Of a stretch of DNA of 64,000 nt, positions 32,071 to 42,550 are shown piece by piece. The number at the start of each line of letters is the position of its first letter. The stretch's first letter is position 1. Source of the DNA: Rhizomys pruinosus (lineage: Eukaryota; Chordata; Mammalia; Rodentia; Spalacidae); assembly GCA_009823505.1 (NCBI GenBank), contig VZQC01005691.1:1358149-1422148 (forward strand), in the 5' to 3' direction. The position numbers and the translations under genes are program-made. A model generated the notes under the pieces. That model did not search any database, was not told where the DNA came from, and saw only the letters and a program-made list of their open reading frames with translations.

Positions 32071-35000
32071 CTGCCAATTGAGAAAAAAGAAAGAGTTCCA
32101 TGCACATCCAGGAGAGTGCTGGCCTGGCACACACAAAGCCCTGGGTTTGATCCCCAGCACCACACAAACCGGTTGTAGTGGTGCACACCTGTAATCTCAG
32201 CACTCAGATGGAAGCAGGATGAGAAGTTCAAGGTCATCCTCGGCTTCAGAGCAATCAAAAATGAGTTAGTTCAGGGGCCAGCAGGTAAAAATGTTTGCCA
32301 CCAGGCCCCGGGACCCTCATGGCGGAAGGAGAGAGCCAACTCCCACAAACTACATACATGCACTGACACGTGCAAAATAAATTTTTATTGTAAAATTTCA
32401 ACAGTGAGTTCTTCCTGGCTGGTGATGGCTCGGCAGGCAAAGGCCATCACTACAAAGGCCTGGGAGTCTGAGTTGAATCCCCATATCGCCATAAAAGTGG
32501 AAGGAGAGAACTGACTCTACAGAGCTGTCCTCTGTCTTCCACACGTGCATTATTCCACACACACAATAATAGTAGTAATAATTTTTGATTAGTTATTTCA
32601 ACTGCAGTTTTTAATCTTGGTGACAACACTGCAAGTTTCTGCTTCCAGGTCCAAGAAAGGGCTCAGTAGACCCCAACTCTAAGCTTCTAAATGTGTCCTC
32701 ACCCCGTGCTCTTAAGCCCCTCACGAGTCTGCATAGTCCATCCCACATGGTCTGGGCAGAAGGCCTTGCTGCTACCCTCGGAGCACAGAGGTCCCTGATT
32801 GGCCTCGGGCCCAGCAGCAGCGAGCAGCAGCCGTGTCTCAGCTCCAATGCTCCCTCCATGCTGGAACGCGGACAAAGCACAGTCCGTGCACTCCTGGAAC
32901 CCCCACCCAGCAGGTCAGTCTGGGAAGGAGGGTGCAGCAGCAGACTCACCTCCCGCTTTGCTCTTTGTTGAATGGCGTCTCATCCACCCAGTACCAGTTC
33001 CCTTCACTTCCTGCTTTGGTCAGGCCTATCCAGTGTTGGAGCCCATCTGCAGTCTTACAGAGAAACTCCTGGAGAGAAGAAAGCGAGCAGAGCCCCAGAG
33101 CCACTGCACCTTGAGCACTGCTTGTGCGAGTATTCATTTGTGCTCAGCAGCAGCCCCTGACCTCGTAGATGCCCCACGACCCACAGACTCTGGTAATGAT
33201 GTACTTCACTCAAGCTCCCCCTCCCCTTGCTCGGAGACCAGAGCCCACTTCCAAATTCTAGTTGCTCTTTGCTCTTCAACTAATAAATTCAGGTTTCAGG
33301 CTTTCTCCCTCTGGGGAAGCAGGTGCTGGAGAACAAGGAGACTCCACCTGCTGGCCATGCTAGCAGGTGCCTGTACTCAGGGTCTGAGGCTAGAGGACTG
33401 AGAGTTCATGAATAACCTGGGCTACATAGTAAGATGCTGTTTCAAAAGAAAAAGACAGAAAACACAGCTAAATTCTAGACAGGGGTGCCAAAAGGATAGC
33501 TTACATGGTGTTGAGATGAAGCCTCCTTTGGCTTAGGCCCTTGATACCCACAATGAGTGAGCAGAACCCCCTTACTGCCCTCTGTAAGACATGCAACATA
33601 TGTGAGAAATAAGCCTTCACGAGGGACTGCAGAGATACCCCAGTGATAAAAGCACTTGCTGTGGAAGCATGAGGACCTGAGTGGAAGTCCCCAGTATCCA
33701 CGACCCCAGCACCATGGGAAACAAAGACAGAATGTCCAGGGCCTGCTGGCCATCAGCCTAGCCTAGCTCCAAATTCAGTGAGAGACTCCGTCTCAGGGGA
33801 TGAGGTGGGAAGTGATACAGCAGGACATTCGATATCCTCTTCTGGCCTCCAGCATGCATGAGTGCATGCACCAACCCTCATATGCACATAGGCCACACAT
33901 AACACACACACACACATACACACACACACACAATCAGAAGGAATAAGCCTTCATTTTTAGGTCATGGACAGTTGGGGAATTTTTATACTTCATCATAATC
34001 CTGTTCAGCCCTTCCGATGCCCCTTCCCAGAGCCTGTGATACACTCACCTGTTCCAACTCTGAGGTCACGGAGGTCAGATGAGCTTTCCTAGACACGCAG
34101 AACTGCTCAGCACTGTACCAGGTCTTTGGGGTACGTGAAAAGTAATAGAAGTTCTCCTTGAAGTACTTCCAACCTTGAGATACCACCTCCAGGATGTCAG
34201 CTGGAGAACAGGGGCTGAGGGTGACCATGGCACTCCTGGCCTTGCTGGGTCCTTTCTGGGGACCCGATGCTCAGTGGCATCCAGGCCACCAGTGAATGAG
34301 GCAGTCCTTGAGTTCCCATGTTAAAGGTCAGGGACACTCTCTTGGACTCTAAAAGTCTGAGACTATTAGATAGAACCTCTAGGGCTAGACAAGCAACAGT
34401 GACAGGGGACAGACATTTAAAGCACACAAGCAGGCATGACTCCTGGGCCCTCGCTCGCAGCAAGGAGCTACATAGGAAAAATCGAGGTCCGGGCCAGGTG
34501 TAATGTACATTATATTAGTAAGCTGTTGTGCCTGTTTGAGGTGGCTCTGGAAGTGGGTTTGCCCACACACACACACACCATTTCAGACCCAAGCGAGTTT
34601 GTCTCAAAATGTCCTCCAAGGTCTTTGTGATGGACTGGCCCCTCTAACTCTGTGACAGGGAGGGTAGAGAACAGCAAAACAGCCCAAGAGTGAAAACACT
34701 GTGCCCTTCACAACAGCCAGAAGGTAAACCATTTCCAACAGATGTTACTATTGCTTATCCTATGATAGAAAAGAGCTTACAGTGGGAGGAAGCCAGGAGT
34801 TCAGCCATGGGAGCTCTGCCACAAGACAGAGCTCAACTGGGAACTCCAGCTGACTGCCTCAGCTTCACTAGTTTCTGCTGAATGTCATGAGCCCCGAGTT
34901 GATGATGTCATCTCCATCTGCTGTTAATTATTCTTTTACTTGGAAGCCTCACTAGAGGGGACACTCTGCTCTGCCCAGAACTCTCTACTGGAATTCCAGC

Positions 35001-37440
35001 TAACCAATGATGTTTTGCCATCTATCTATCTATCATCTATCTATCTATCTATCTATCTCTTATTTGATGTTTATTCTTTTACTTTTGGCTTGCTATATAT
35101 TTAATAAGCCCATTCATTCAAAACCAAAATTATGGCTATTGTAGATGGTTCTCCCAACCTTACAGAACATCAGGACAGACTCCCCAATGCCATCACAGTC
35201 TGTACCACAGTGAAGGAACCCAAGCTGGACTTGGTGTCTTCTCTACTTACAGCCTGAGTCCTTCCAACCCTCTCTCTTTAACTTTCTAGCTCACCTCACT
35301 CCAACATCCCCTGCATGCCCATAAGCCAGATGGCCTCAAACCAAAGACAGGCACGGTCTTGAAGGCCCTGGTCATCCTGCCATATCGTCTTCTAAGTCAC
35401 TTACTTTGTCTTTTGAGCAGCTTGCTGATGTTCTCCAAACTGCTTTGCAGTACTTGGACCTTTGCATTCAAGGCGCTGGCTTTGTCCAGATCTCTTTTCA
35501 ACTCTGGGATTTGGGCATTGAGATGATTAACCTCTTCCCATTTTTTTATTAAGCCCTGAATCTGAACATTTGCTGTCTCTACAATGGGCCTTAGGGACAG
35601 AATCTGGGATCGCACCCGGCTGAGGCTGGCATTCACCATCCAGATCTGAACTTCAGCCACATCCACACGGCCACTTTTCTTCAGGAGGTCAGAACTCAGG
35701 CTGCTGATGTTATCCACGAGACCTCTCAGCACCTGGGCGTCAGTCTTCACATCCGATATTTTGCCCAACAACCAAGTATCTGGAGTTGAGAAAGTCAGGA
35801 GGTCAGCTGAGAGGTCCCTAGGATGAAGGTGGCTTTATCAAGAGGAAGGAAGGGGAAGTATCAGGATCCAGCTACCCTCCTAACGTACAATATGCATGCA
35901 ATGGCGCCACCGTGTGTCAGGAATGCGGGTTGGCAGAGGCAGCCAAAAGAAGGAAAAAGACCTGTGAGCGCAGGCAGCAGAAAGAGCCCGTCATGGTCAG
36001 GGTGATCTTGGCAAAGGGCTGCCCTCAGTCACCCACTCATCACTTTCTCCATCACTGGGTCCCCTCTGGGCCCGTGGGTTGGTCCCCCAGCTTCCTTCCT
36101 TCAGAGACCCCTGTAGAGTCATCAGCTAGAGCAGCATGCCTCTCCCCTACCTGTCCACAGGCTGCTCCGTGGCCATGAAAAGGGCTAGCAGTGCAGTTCC
36201 AGAGCACACAGGAGGGCATGTTAAGCCCCTGCCTGTCCTCGGAGCACACAGGAGGGCGTGTTAAGCCCCTGCCTGTCCTCGGAGCACACAGGACGGCGTG
36301 TTAAGCCCCTGCCTGTCCTCGGAGCACACAGGAGGGCATGTTAAGCCCCTGCCTGTCCCTAGAAACTTTCACACTCTACTCAGATTATAGCCACAGATGC
36401 CAAAAATAAACCAAGAACTATCAAACGAATCCCATGGAAAACCAGAAGCCTAAGGAGGTGACAAGGGTGAGGAAGGAAAGGATGCTGCTAAGTTAAGAGC
36501 CTGTGTATCCCTGGGCCATGAAGAACCAAGACATTTCCTCAGTCTACTTTGTGGAGACTTGGCAGAAGGGAGAAGGTATGACTGCAGGAGAGACCAAGAA
36601 GCTTCTAGAAGAATCCACAGATGCCTGTATGGGAGTTAAGAGCACATGAAGGGTTCCAGTGAGGAGACTGCCTGGAGAGATGTGCTGACTTGTTGCCTAG
36701 GTTCTCCATCACTCAGTGGGGACTCCTACAGGGAATCCATCCCTTACAAGGTCCAGAGACATTGTACTCATGGCTGTCCACAAGGCTCTGAATTCAAGAC
36801 GCTTGGAGCCATGAGTAACAGGGCTAGGGAGAGAAATTACAGGGATGGAAAGCTTGGTGATCGTTTCCTGGGACTGACGAGTACCCCTGAGCAGAGACAG
36901 AAAGCTTGGTGATCGCTTCCTGGGACTGACGAGTACACCCCTGAGCACAGACATACAGTCCCTGAGCCAGCTGGGATGGAAAGCTTGGTGATCATTTCCT
37001 GGGACTGACAAGTACCCCTGAGCCAGCTGGAAAATGCCCCTAGAGTGGGAAGGAAGGAGCAGATCAGCTCCTGAATCACCATAGACTGGACACACTCAGA
37101 AGAGCAGAAAAGAGGCCTGTGTCCTCAAAGACCCAGAGTCCTTGGGGAAAGATGATGAGCCTGAAGACTTACAGAACACGGCCTGAAGCACGATGGCGGT
37201 AACCAGGACCAGCGACAGGCAGACAAAAGCCACACAAGCAGTGAGAGGTTTCCTCAGGACCGGAGACAGACCTGGCTGCGGGGGAGGATCTGAAAGAGAC
37301 ACAGGTTTGTTAAGGGCCAGTGAAGGATGATGTTGGGCAGGGGATGCAGCGGGCAGTGGCTAGCACTTGCCTCGGGGCCAGAGAGAGATGTTCTGTTTGT
37401 CCACAGTGAAGTGCACATCGGGGACCTCCTGCTCCTTCAT
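31920..37440 (-). CDS. Cd207: Cd207 (langerin), complete six-exon gene
   Basis: Langerin is a type II membrane C-type lectin of Langerhans cells. It trimerises through its neck, binds mannose-type glycans with Ca2+ and drives Birbeck granule formation (family knowledge). Six exons join in frame with no stop: 37371-37440, 37173-37289, 35405-35779, 34049-34200, 32950-33068 and 31920-32070, giving 327 residues, close to the usual 328-331. In order they encode a short cytosolic tail (residues 1-39, with HFTVDKQNISLWPR), one transmembrane helix (about 40-62), a coiled-coil neck (about 63-187) and a CTLD (about 190-320). The CTLD has WIGL, EPN (284-286), WND (305-307) and cysteines 222, 294, 310 and 318. 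Introns are GT-AG except intron 1, which is GC-AG. It lies on the same strand as the Clec4f pseudogene downstream. Odd points are an extra Cys242 and an upstream ATG overlapping the start. Every splice junction keeps frame, so I judge it functional. Confidence 0.95.
32095..32255 (+). repeat. B4 SINE beside Cd207 exon 6
   Basis: ID part (cacacaaagccctgggtttg) and B1-like part (gtggtgcacacctgtaatct). Its edge is about 25 nt from the exon 6 acceptor. Confidence 0.85.
32270..32585 (+). repeat. Two diverged B2/B3-like SINEs in Cd207 intron 5
   Basis: 32270-32395 and 32410-32580 both have gctggtgatggctcggcagg-like or related heads and short A/T-rich tails. Confidence 0.6.
32950..33068 (-). CDS. 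Cd207: Cd207 exon 5, CTLD part 2
   Basis: 119 nt encode residues 239-277, with HWIGLTKAGSEGNWYWVD and PFNKEQS, the WIGL core of the CTLD. The acceptor is tctctccag and the donor GAG|gtgagt. The codon at 33059-33057 is TGT (Cys242), where human and mouse langerin have Tyr as I recall them. The exon length is identical to the matching Clec4f exon. Confidence 0.95.
33617..33960 (+). repeat. B3 SINE and (CA)n in Cd207 intron 4
   Basis: Head near 33620, middle cagtgagagactccgtctca and tail ggcctccagcatgcatgagt, followed by (CA)n at 33904-33932. Confidence 0.8.
34049..34200 (-). CDS. Cd207: Cd207 exon 4, CTLD part 1
   Basis: 152 nt encode residues 188-238, including QGWKYFKENFYYFS, the TWYSAEQFC start of the lectin fold with Cys222, and HLTSVTSELEQ. 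The acceptor is gttctccag and the donor CAG|gtgagt. It ends in phase 0. Confidence 0.95.
35018..35058. repeat. (TATC)n microsatellite
   Basis: A run of about ten units, with one irregularity, in Cd207 intron 3. Confidence 0.95.
35405..35779 (-). CDS. Cd207: Cd207 exon 3, coiled-coil neck
   Basis: 375 nt encode residues 63-187. They start YTWLLGKISDVKTDAQ and end KLLKRQ, matching the langerin neck that forms the trimer stalk. Heptad-like spacing of Leu/Ile/Val runs throughout, and NIS, NAS and NIS sequons are possible N-glycosylation sites. The acceptor is ctcaactccag and the donor A|gtaagt. Confidence 0.95.
36201..36358. repeat. 40-bp tandem repeat, four units
   Basis: Units starting at 36201, 36241, 36281 and 36321 share agcacacaggagggc, tgttaagcccctgcctgtcc. 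Only a few bases differ. It lies in Cd207 intron 2. Confidence 0.95.
36840..37032. repeat. Second tandem array in Cd207 intron 2, three units
   Basis: gaaagcttggtgatcgtttc and ctgggactgacgagtac recur near 36848, 36901 and 36978 with variable spacers (53 and about 77 bp). Confidence 0.9.
37173..37289 (-). CDS. Cd207: Cd207 exon 2, transmembrane segment
   Basis: The acceptor ctctttcag precedes 37289 and the donor gtaagt follows 37173. The 117 nt encode residues 24-62: a proline-rich juxtamembrane stretch (DPPPQP), the basic RK, then a hydrophobic helix from about residue 40 to 62. This is the signal anchor of the type II protein. Confidence 0.93.
37371..37440 (-). CDS. Cd207: Cd207 exon 1, cytosolic tail
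   Basis: The ATG at 37440-37438 begins MKEQEVPDVHFTVDKQ and the exon ends in SLWPR plus one base, matching the conserved langerin N-terminus. It holds 23 codons and ends in phase 1. The donor reads GAG|GCAAGT, a GC donor that otherwise matches the consensus perfectly. An earlier ATG at 37454-37452 is out of frame, so the second ATG is taken as the start. Confidence 0.9.
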
Positions 37441-37500
37441 CTTGCCTGGGGCATAAGTGCTTCCTGCGTCTCCCCAAGAGCCTTTTATCCAGAAAAAAAA
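37441..37500 (-). promoter_or_regulatory. Candidate Cd207 core promoter and leader
   Basis: A TATA-like GATAAAAGG lies on the minus strand at 37481-37489, about 40 nt before the start codon, so a transcription start near 37458 would give a very short leader. An ETS-type GGAA core (TTTCCTG on the coding strand) sits just upstream near 37501-37507. Langerin transcription is known to depend on myeloid factors including PU.1, an ETS protein. The placement is suggestive only. Confidence 0.3.
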
Positions 37501-37687
37501 CAGGAAATGAAGCCCAAATCATGTCAATGTGTCATGCTAAAGTTCCTCATTCCTGGTGTAGACACCTTGCCCTGCTGAAGCCACAGCTTTGTCCCCTCCT
37601 CAATGGTCTGGACTTTCAGGAGGAAGCTATCTGACCTTCCCTGGGACAGAGAAACTTTAATTATCTTGTATTGACTCTATTGTGTTT

Positions 37688-38030
37688 TTCTTATAAATAT
37701 CCCCTCATTCATCACCCATCCATCACCCATCCATCACCCATCCATCACTGTCCATCACCCATCCATCACTGTCATCCATCACCCATCCATCACCCATCCA
37801 TCACCCATCCATCACCCATCCATCACTGTCTACCGCCCATCCATCACCCATCCAACACCCATCAATCACTCATCCATTACCCATCCATCACTATCACCCA
37901 TCTATCAACCATCCATCACCCACCCATCACTGTCTATCACCCATCCATCACCCATCCATCACCCATCCATCACCCATCTATAACCCATCCATCACCCATC
38001 CAACACCTATCTACCACCCATCCAAGAGAC
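37688..38030. repeat. (CCATCA/CCATC) microsatellite upstream of Cd207
   Basis: Irregular catcacccatc units run for about 340 bp, starting 250 bp upstream of the Cd207 start codon. Confidence 0.95.
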
Positions 38031-38374
38031 AACTGCTTACCTTCTCACTCAGGTGGTGAACATGGCAATTTTTACCATCTGAGAAAGTACAGGGAGCTGG
38101 TGATAGACTACCAGTGGAGGGCTGAGCATATTCATGTGTGGGAGCAAAGAGAATGGAATGCTAAGAGAGCCATAAACAGCTCTGGTCTTGTGAATGTGTG
38201 GCATGTGTGGTAGGCGGTGGGCATGGGGTTAAAGAGGTGCTTGGGATCAAGTCACGGGGATCTTTTTGGATCACCTTAAGGAACCTGACCTCTCTCTCTC
38301 TGTCTCTCGTGACTTCAGGCAGAGGACATCATGCAGGAGAGAGGCTAGGTCAGAGACACTAGAAGGAGTGCTCT

Positions 38375-38720
38375 GAGGGGCTGGGGAGATGGTTCAGTCA
38401 GTAAAGTGCTTGCCACACAAGCAGGGGGACCTTAGTTAAGATTCCCAGCAGCTGAATAAAAATCAGATACACCAGCAGACGCCTATAATCTCAGCACTGG
38501 GGAAGCAGAGACAGGAAGATCTCTGGAGCTTTCTGGCTAACCAGTCTAGCCAAATCAGTAAGTTCCACATTCAGTGAGAGACCCTGTCTCAAAAAATAAG
38601 ATGGGGGCAATTAAGGAAAACACCGGACATTGACACATTGACCTCTGCCCTCCAAATGCACATATGCACACATGCACACACCTGCATACACATGTACACC
38701 CATGAATACAGACACAAAAG
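38375..38720 (+). repeat. B3 SINE
   Basis: ggggctggggagatggttca head, B1-like cctataatctcagcactggg middle and acctctgccctccaaatgca tail. Confidence 0.8.
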
Positions 38721-39239
38721 AAAGATCACTATGACTATGACAAGGAGCATAAACTAGGGTGCAGAAAGTCTAGAAACAGGGAGAGCAGTTAGGGGAACAC
38801 ATCTTGGATCATACAATGTCACTTTATAAAATGCAATGTAGCAATTCTCCTTTCTGCTTCAGCCGCCTGTGGCATCTTATGCAAAGTAGGAAGGCTCAGT
38901 AGCAGTCAACTAAAATCTTTTCTTTTCACCTTCCCTTTTTTTACCCTCCTCTCTTCTTTCCTGCAGTCCTGAACAGAGTACCATGTGTAGAAAATGCTTA
39001 TGGTACAGAGGAGATCATCTCATCCATACATTTACCATTCATTAACCCATCCATCATCCAATTATCTGTGCCAACTCTTTCCTTTCCTCTTTCTTTTTCT
39101 TCCTCCTTATTCTCTCTTCCCTCTTTCCTACCTTCTGAGAAATATTTGTCCAGAGTCTGCTATGTACCAGGCTTCTTTGATTTGTCAGACTTCTTTAAAG
39201 CATGATGAGTATCTCAGAAGGTTAAAAAAAGAGAGGTAA
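38721..39239. other. Intergenic, pyrimidine-rich, no gene
   Basis: T/C-rich runs near 38930-38965 and 39075-39130; nothing coding. Confidence 0.4.
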
Positions 39240-39240
39240 A

Positions 39241-39490
39241 GGGGCTGGAGAGATAGCCTAGCGGTTAAGAGCACCGACTGCTCTTGCAGAGGACCGGGGT
39301 TCAATCCCCAGCACCCACATGGCGGCTAAGAACCGTCTGTAACTCCAATTCCAGGAGAACTCCAGTTCCAGGGGAATCCGAGACCCTCTTCTGACCTCCG
39401 CAGCATTGCATGACACGGGTGCACAAACTTGCATGCAGACAGTACATTCATACACTTACAAAAATAAATAAAAATATAAAAATAAATTAA
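39241..39490 (+). repeat. B2 SINE
   Basis: Full copy with the 17-bp internal duplication, flanked by aagagaggtaa on both sides. Confidence 0.92.
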
Positions 39491-39555
39491 AAAGAGAGGT
39501 AAGAAAGGAGAATAAGGAGAAGGAAACAGAAGAGGAAAGGAAAGAGCACAGATAA

Positions 39556-39620
39556 TTGGATGGATGGATGGATGGATGGACGGATGAACGGATGGACAGA
39601 CAGATGGATGGATGGATCCA
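39556..39620. repeat. (GGAT)n microsatellite
   Basis: About 15 units with a few substitutions. Confidence 0.95.
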
Positions 39621-39945
39621 GTCTCTGACTGGATGGGGAACCCAGAAAGAACCTAACTCTTCACCTCTCAGCCCTAGGAAGGAAGCCAAGCAGCAAAGAC
39701 GATGCCCTACCTGTCCTCTTTCATGCCCTCCTACCCTAACTTTGCCCACTGCTGTCCAGCATCCTGTCCACTCTGACCGTTGCCGGGAACTTCTCCCTAA
39801 GCCTAGAGCTGAACTCAAAGCCACTGCTGCTCTGCACCTGTGAGAATGGACCTGCCCTCTTCCTGCTGCTCACCCAATCACAGAACCTTCTTTCCAGCCA
39901 GGTTTGAATGTCCTTCCTGTTTCTGGACCTGCCTGGTACAGGTGA

Positions 39946-40325
39946 TGGTTAATTTCGGCTGCCAACTTGATTGGATTAATACATGCCTAGGACGTTAGTG
40001 AAGCAAACCTTTGGGCATATCTGAGAGGGAGTCTCCAGAGACGATTAGCTGAGGAGGCAAGACCTACCCTGAATGTGGGTGACAGCAGCCAGTGGACTGG
40101 GGATAGGAGAAAGCCAGCTCAGTGCTGGCTCTGTCTCTTCTCTGCTTTCTGATCCACTAAGATGGGAGCAAGCAGCCTCCTGCCACCACAGACAGGAGCT
40201 GGTGCCTCTGCTACATGTTCCCGGCCTGGATGGACTGTATCCCCGAACCATGAGCAAAATAAACCCCTTCCTTCAGTTGCTTCATGTCAATTATTTGGTC
40301 ACAGCAACAAGAAGAATAACTAGTA
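39946..40325 (+). repeat. Mid-repetitive rodent repeat, copy 3
   Basis: Runs from tgatggttaatttcggctgc to gtcacagcaacaagaagaat, the same family as copies 1, 2 and 4. Confidence 0.75.
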
Positions 40326-40697
40326 ATCCAGTACCTTCTCTAACCCCAGCCACTCCAGCCCTTGCTCCCAGCCTCACATTAATAACTTGTCTGGTCTCCC
40401 ACCTCCTGCCCAGGGCCAGAAGATAAGAGAAAGCCCAGAGCCAGAGCTTTTCTCAAAAAGAATCTGCCACCTAAGTGTCTCGGGAGTGTCTGGTCCCTTC
40501 CTCCTCTGTTAAGAAGATGAATTTTCAGCAGAGGACTGGATGAGGAAAATGTGGTGTATATACATAATGGAATTGTTTTCACCCGTAAATAATTTGTAGG
40601 AAGTTTATAGGAAATTGGAGATCATAGTGTTAGGTGAATTAAGTCAATTGCATAAAAACAAATAGATGTTTTTCTAATTTGTAGCTTCTATATTTTA

Positions 40698-40942
40698 TTT
40701 TTTTTATTAATTTTATTTATTTCCGTATGTGTATGAATGTACTGTCTGCATGCAAGTCTGTGCACCCGTGTCGTGCAATGCCACGGAGATCAGAAGAGGG
40801 TCTCAGATTCCCCTGGAACTGGAGTTCTCCTGGAATTGGAGTTTCAGACGGTTCTCGGCCGCCATGTGGGCGCTGGGGATCGAACCCCAGTCCTCTGTAA
40901 GAGCGGTCGGCGCTCTTAACCGCTAGGCCATCTCTCCAGCCC
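40698..40942 (-). repeat. B2 SINE, antisense
   Basis: Perfect target duplication agcttctatatttta at 40683-40697 and 40943-40957. Carries the 17-bp duplication. Confidence 0.95.
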
Positions 40943-40999
40943 AGCTTCTATATTTTATAGAGACACATAAAACCACATATATGGTTTGTGTGAATGCCA

Positions 41000-41720
41000 A
41001 AAGCCGAGCTGCGCTGCACACTGGTATCAAAGCCCGTGGTCCAGGTGGAGACATGGAGTCCAGCGACCTGCGGAGGGACACATCTGACATGTCATTTGAG
41101 GAGCTGTTAGAATTGCAGAGCCAAGTGGGAACCAAGGCATACAAACGATTGGTAGCTGGAATCAGCACTAAGAAGCAGAAGCCAAGACAACCTGTGTGTG
41201 TTGCACAGGCCTCTGGAAATGTCAGCCAAAGTCCAAGTACCATTCTTACACCAGGTTGTTTCCATAAGTAAAAAGGTGGCCTGAGACACCCCCCACCCCC
41301 GCTTCGATGATCTGTCAGGAGAATATAATCCTGAGGTGTTTGACAAAACTTACCAACTCTTGAATGATATTCAGGCCAAGAAGAAACAGCTTGTGAAGAA
41401 GCAGCTGAAGAAGCACCACTCGGAGGCGCACGAGAGGCTACAGCAGCTGCTTCAGCCAATGGAACAGCAAGAAATGGCACAGCAGGAACGAAAGTAGCAG
41501 CAGGAGCTGCCTCTGGCCTTGAAGCAAGAACGACCGGCTCTGGCCCAAGAGGGCCATCAGCCTTATTTCCTGAAGGAACCTGTGTAGCGCCAGTTGGCCC
41601 TGGCCAAAAAATTCAAGGAGCTGAAGTGCAGCAAGAAACTGGATAGTTGAGTCACAAGAGGCAAGGAAGTGTGGGCAAGGACAGGAGACATCTCCCTTTG
41701 AGCAAAGAGTAATAAGGACC
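41000..41720 (+). pseudogene. Rrp36: Rrp36 processed pseudogene
   Basis: Rrp36 is a nucleolar factor for early 18S pre-rRNA cleavage. This intronless copy encodes DTSDMSFEELLELQSQVGTK, then after a frameshift RFDDLSGEYNPEVFDKTYQ, KKQLVKKQLKK, QQEMAQQERK and GHQPYFLKE. The central part has a frame change and stops near 41265-41290, TAG codons follow at ERK (about 41495) and PV (about 41587), and the C-terminus ends early. Beyond 41720 the sequence may be 3' UTR, but no poly(A) tail or target duplication is clear. Confidence 0.85.
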
Positions 41721-42089
41721 TGTCTCTGTCTGCCACTGTCCCAGGGAGACCTGGCTCTGTAGGGCAGATTTGGGGTCAGCCAGTTCTCCTAATTATCTCC
41801 CATGCAGAAGCAAGAGTCACAGCTAACCTTAAGCTACGTTGCTTCAGAAGACTTAGAGGGTTCTTAGCCTGCCCCTAGGGCTGCCCAAGAACATGAGCTC
41901 AGCCTTCCATCACATCACACTGCCTCTGCTCAGATCTGGTTCTGTATGTCCTGTTATCCTCCCACCTTTGGGACAGAAGAAAAGAGGACATGGAGTCTAT
42001 TCATGGTTCCAGGGCTCACAAACATTCTTGTTACTCATTTTATTCTGTGGGGTTTTTATGTTGTTGTTATTGTTTTTTAAGACTTATTT

Positions 42090-42245
42090 TTAAAGTCACA
42101 CATGGCACACGCTATTAATCCCAGCACTTGGGAGGCAGAGGCAAGTAGATCTGTGTGAGATCAAGGCCAGCCTGCTCTACAAGTGAATTCCAGGACAGCC
42201 CTGGCTATAGGGAGGCCCAGTCTCAAAAAATAAAAACAAACAACA
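42090..42245 (+). repeat. B1 SINE
   Basis: ttaatcccagcacttgggag to cagtctcaaaaaataaaaac. Confidence 0.9.
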
Positions 42246-42299
42246 AAACAAAAAATAATATATATATGATAAATATGACTTAAAAGTAGAATTAAAGCT

Positions 42300-42550
42300 G
42301 GGGCTGGAGAGATAGTCTAGCGGTTAAGAGCACCGACCGCTCTTACAGAGGACCTGGGTTCTATCCCCAGCACCCACATGGCGGCCCAGAACCATCTGAA
42401 ACTCCAATTCCAGGAGAACTCCAGTTCCAGGGGAATCTGACACCTCTTCTGACCTCTGCAGCATTGCACGACACGGGTGCACAGACTTGCATGCAGACAG
42501 TACATTCCTACACATACAGAAATAAATAAAATTAATTAAAAAAAATTTTT
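42300..42550 (+). repeat. B2 SINE
   Basis: Target duplication aaagtagaattaaagct (42283-42299 and 42551-42567), exact. Confidence 0.95.
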
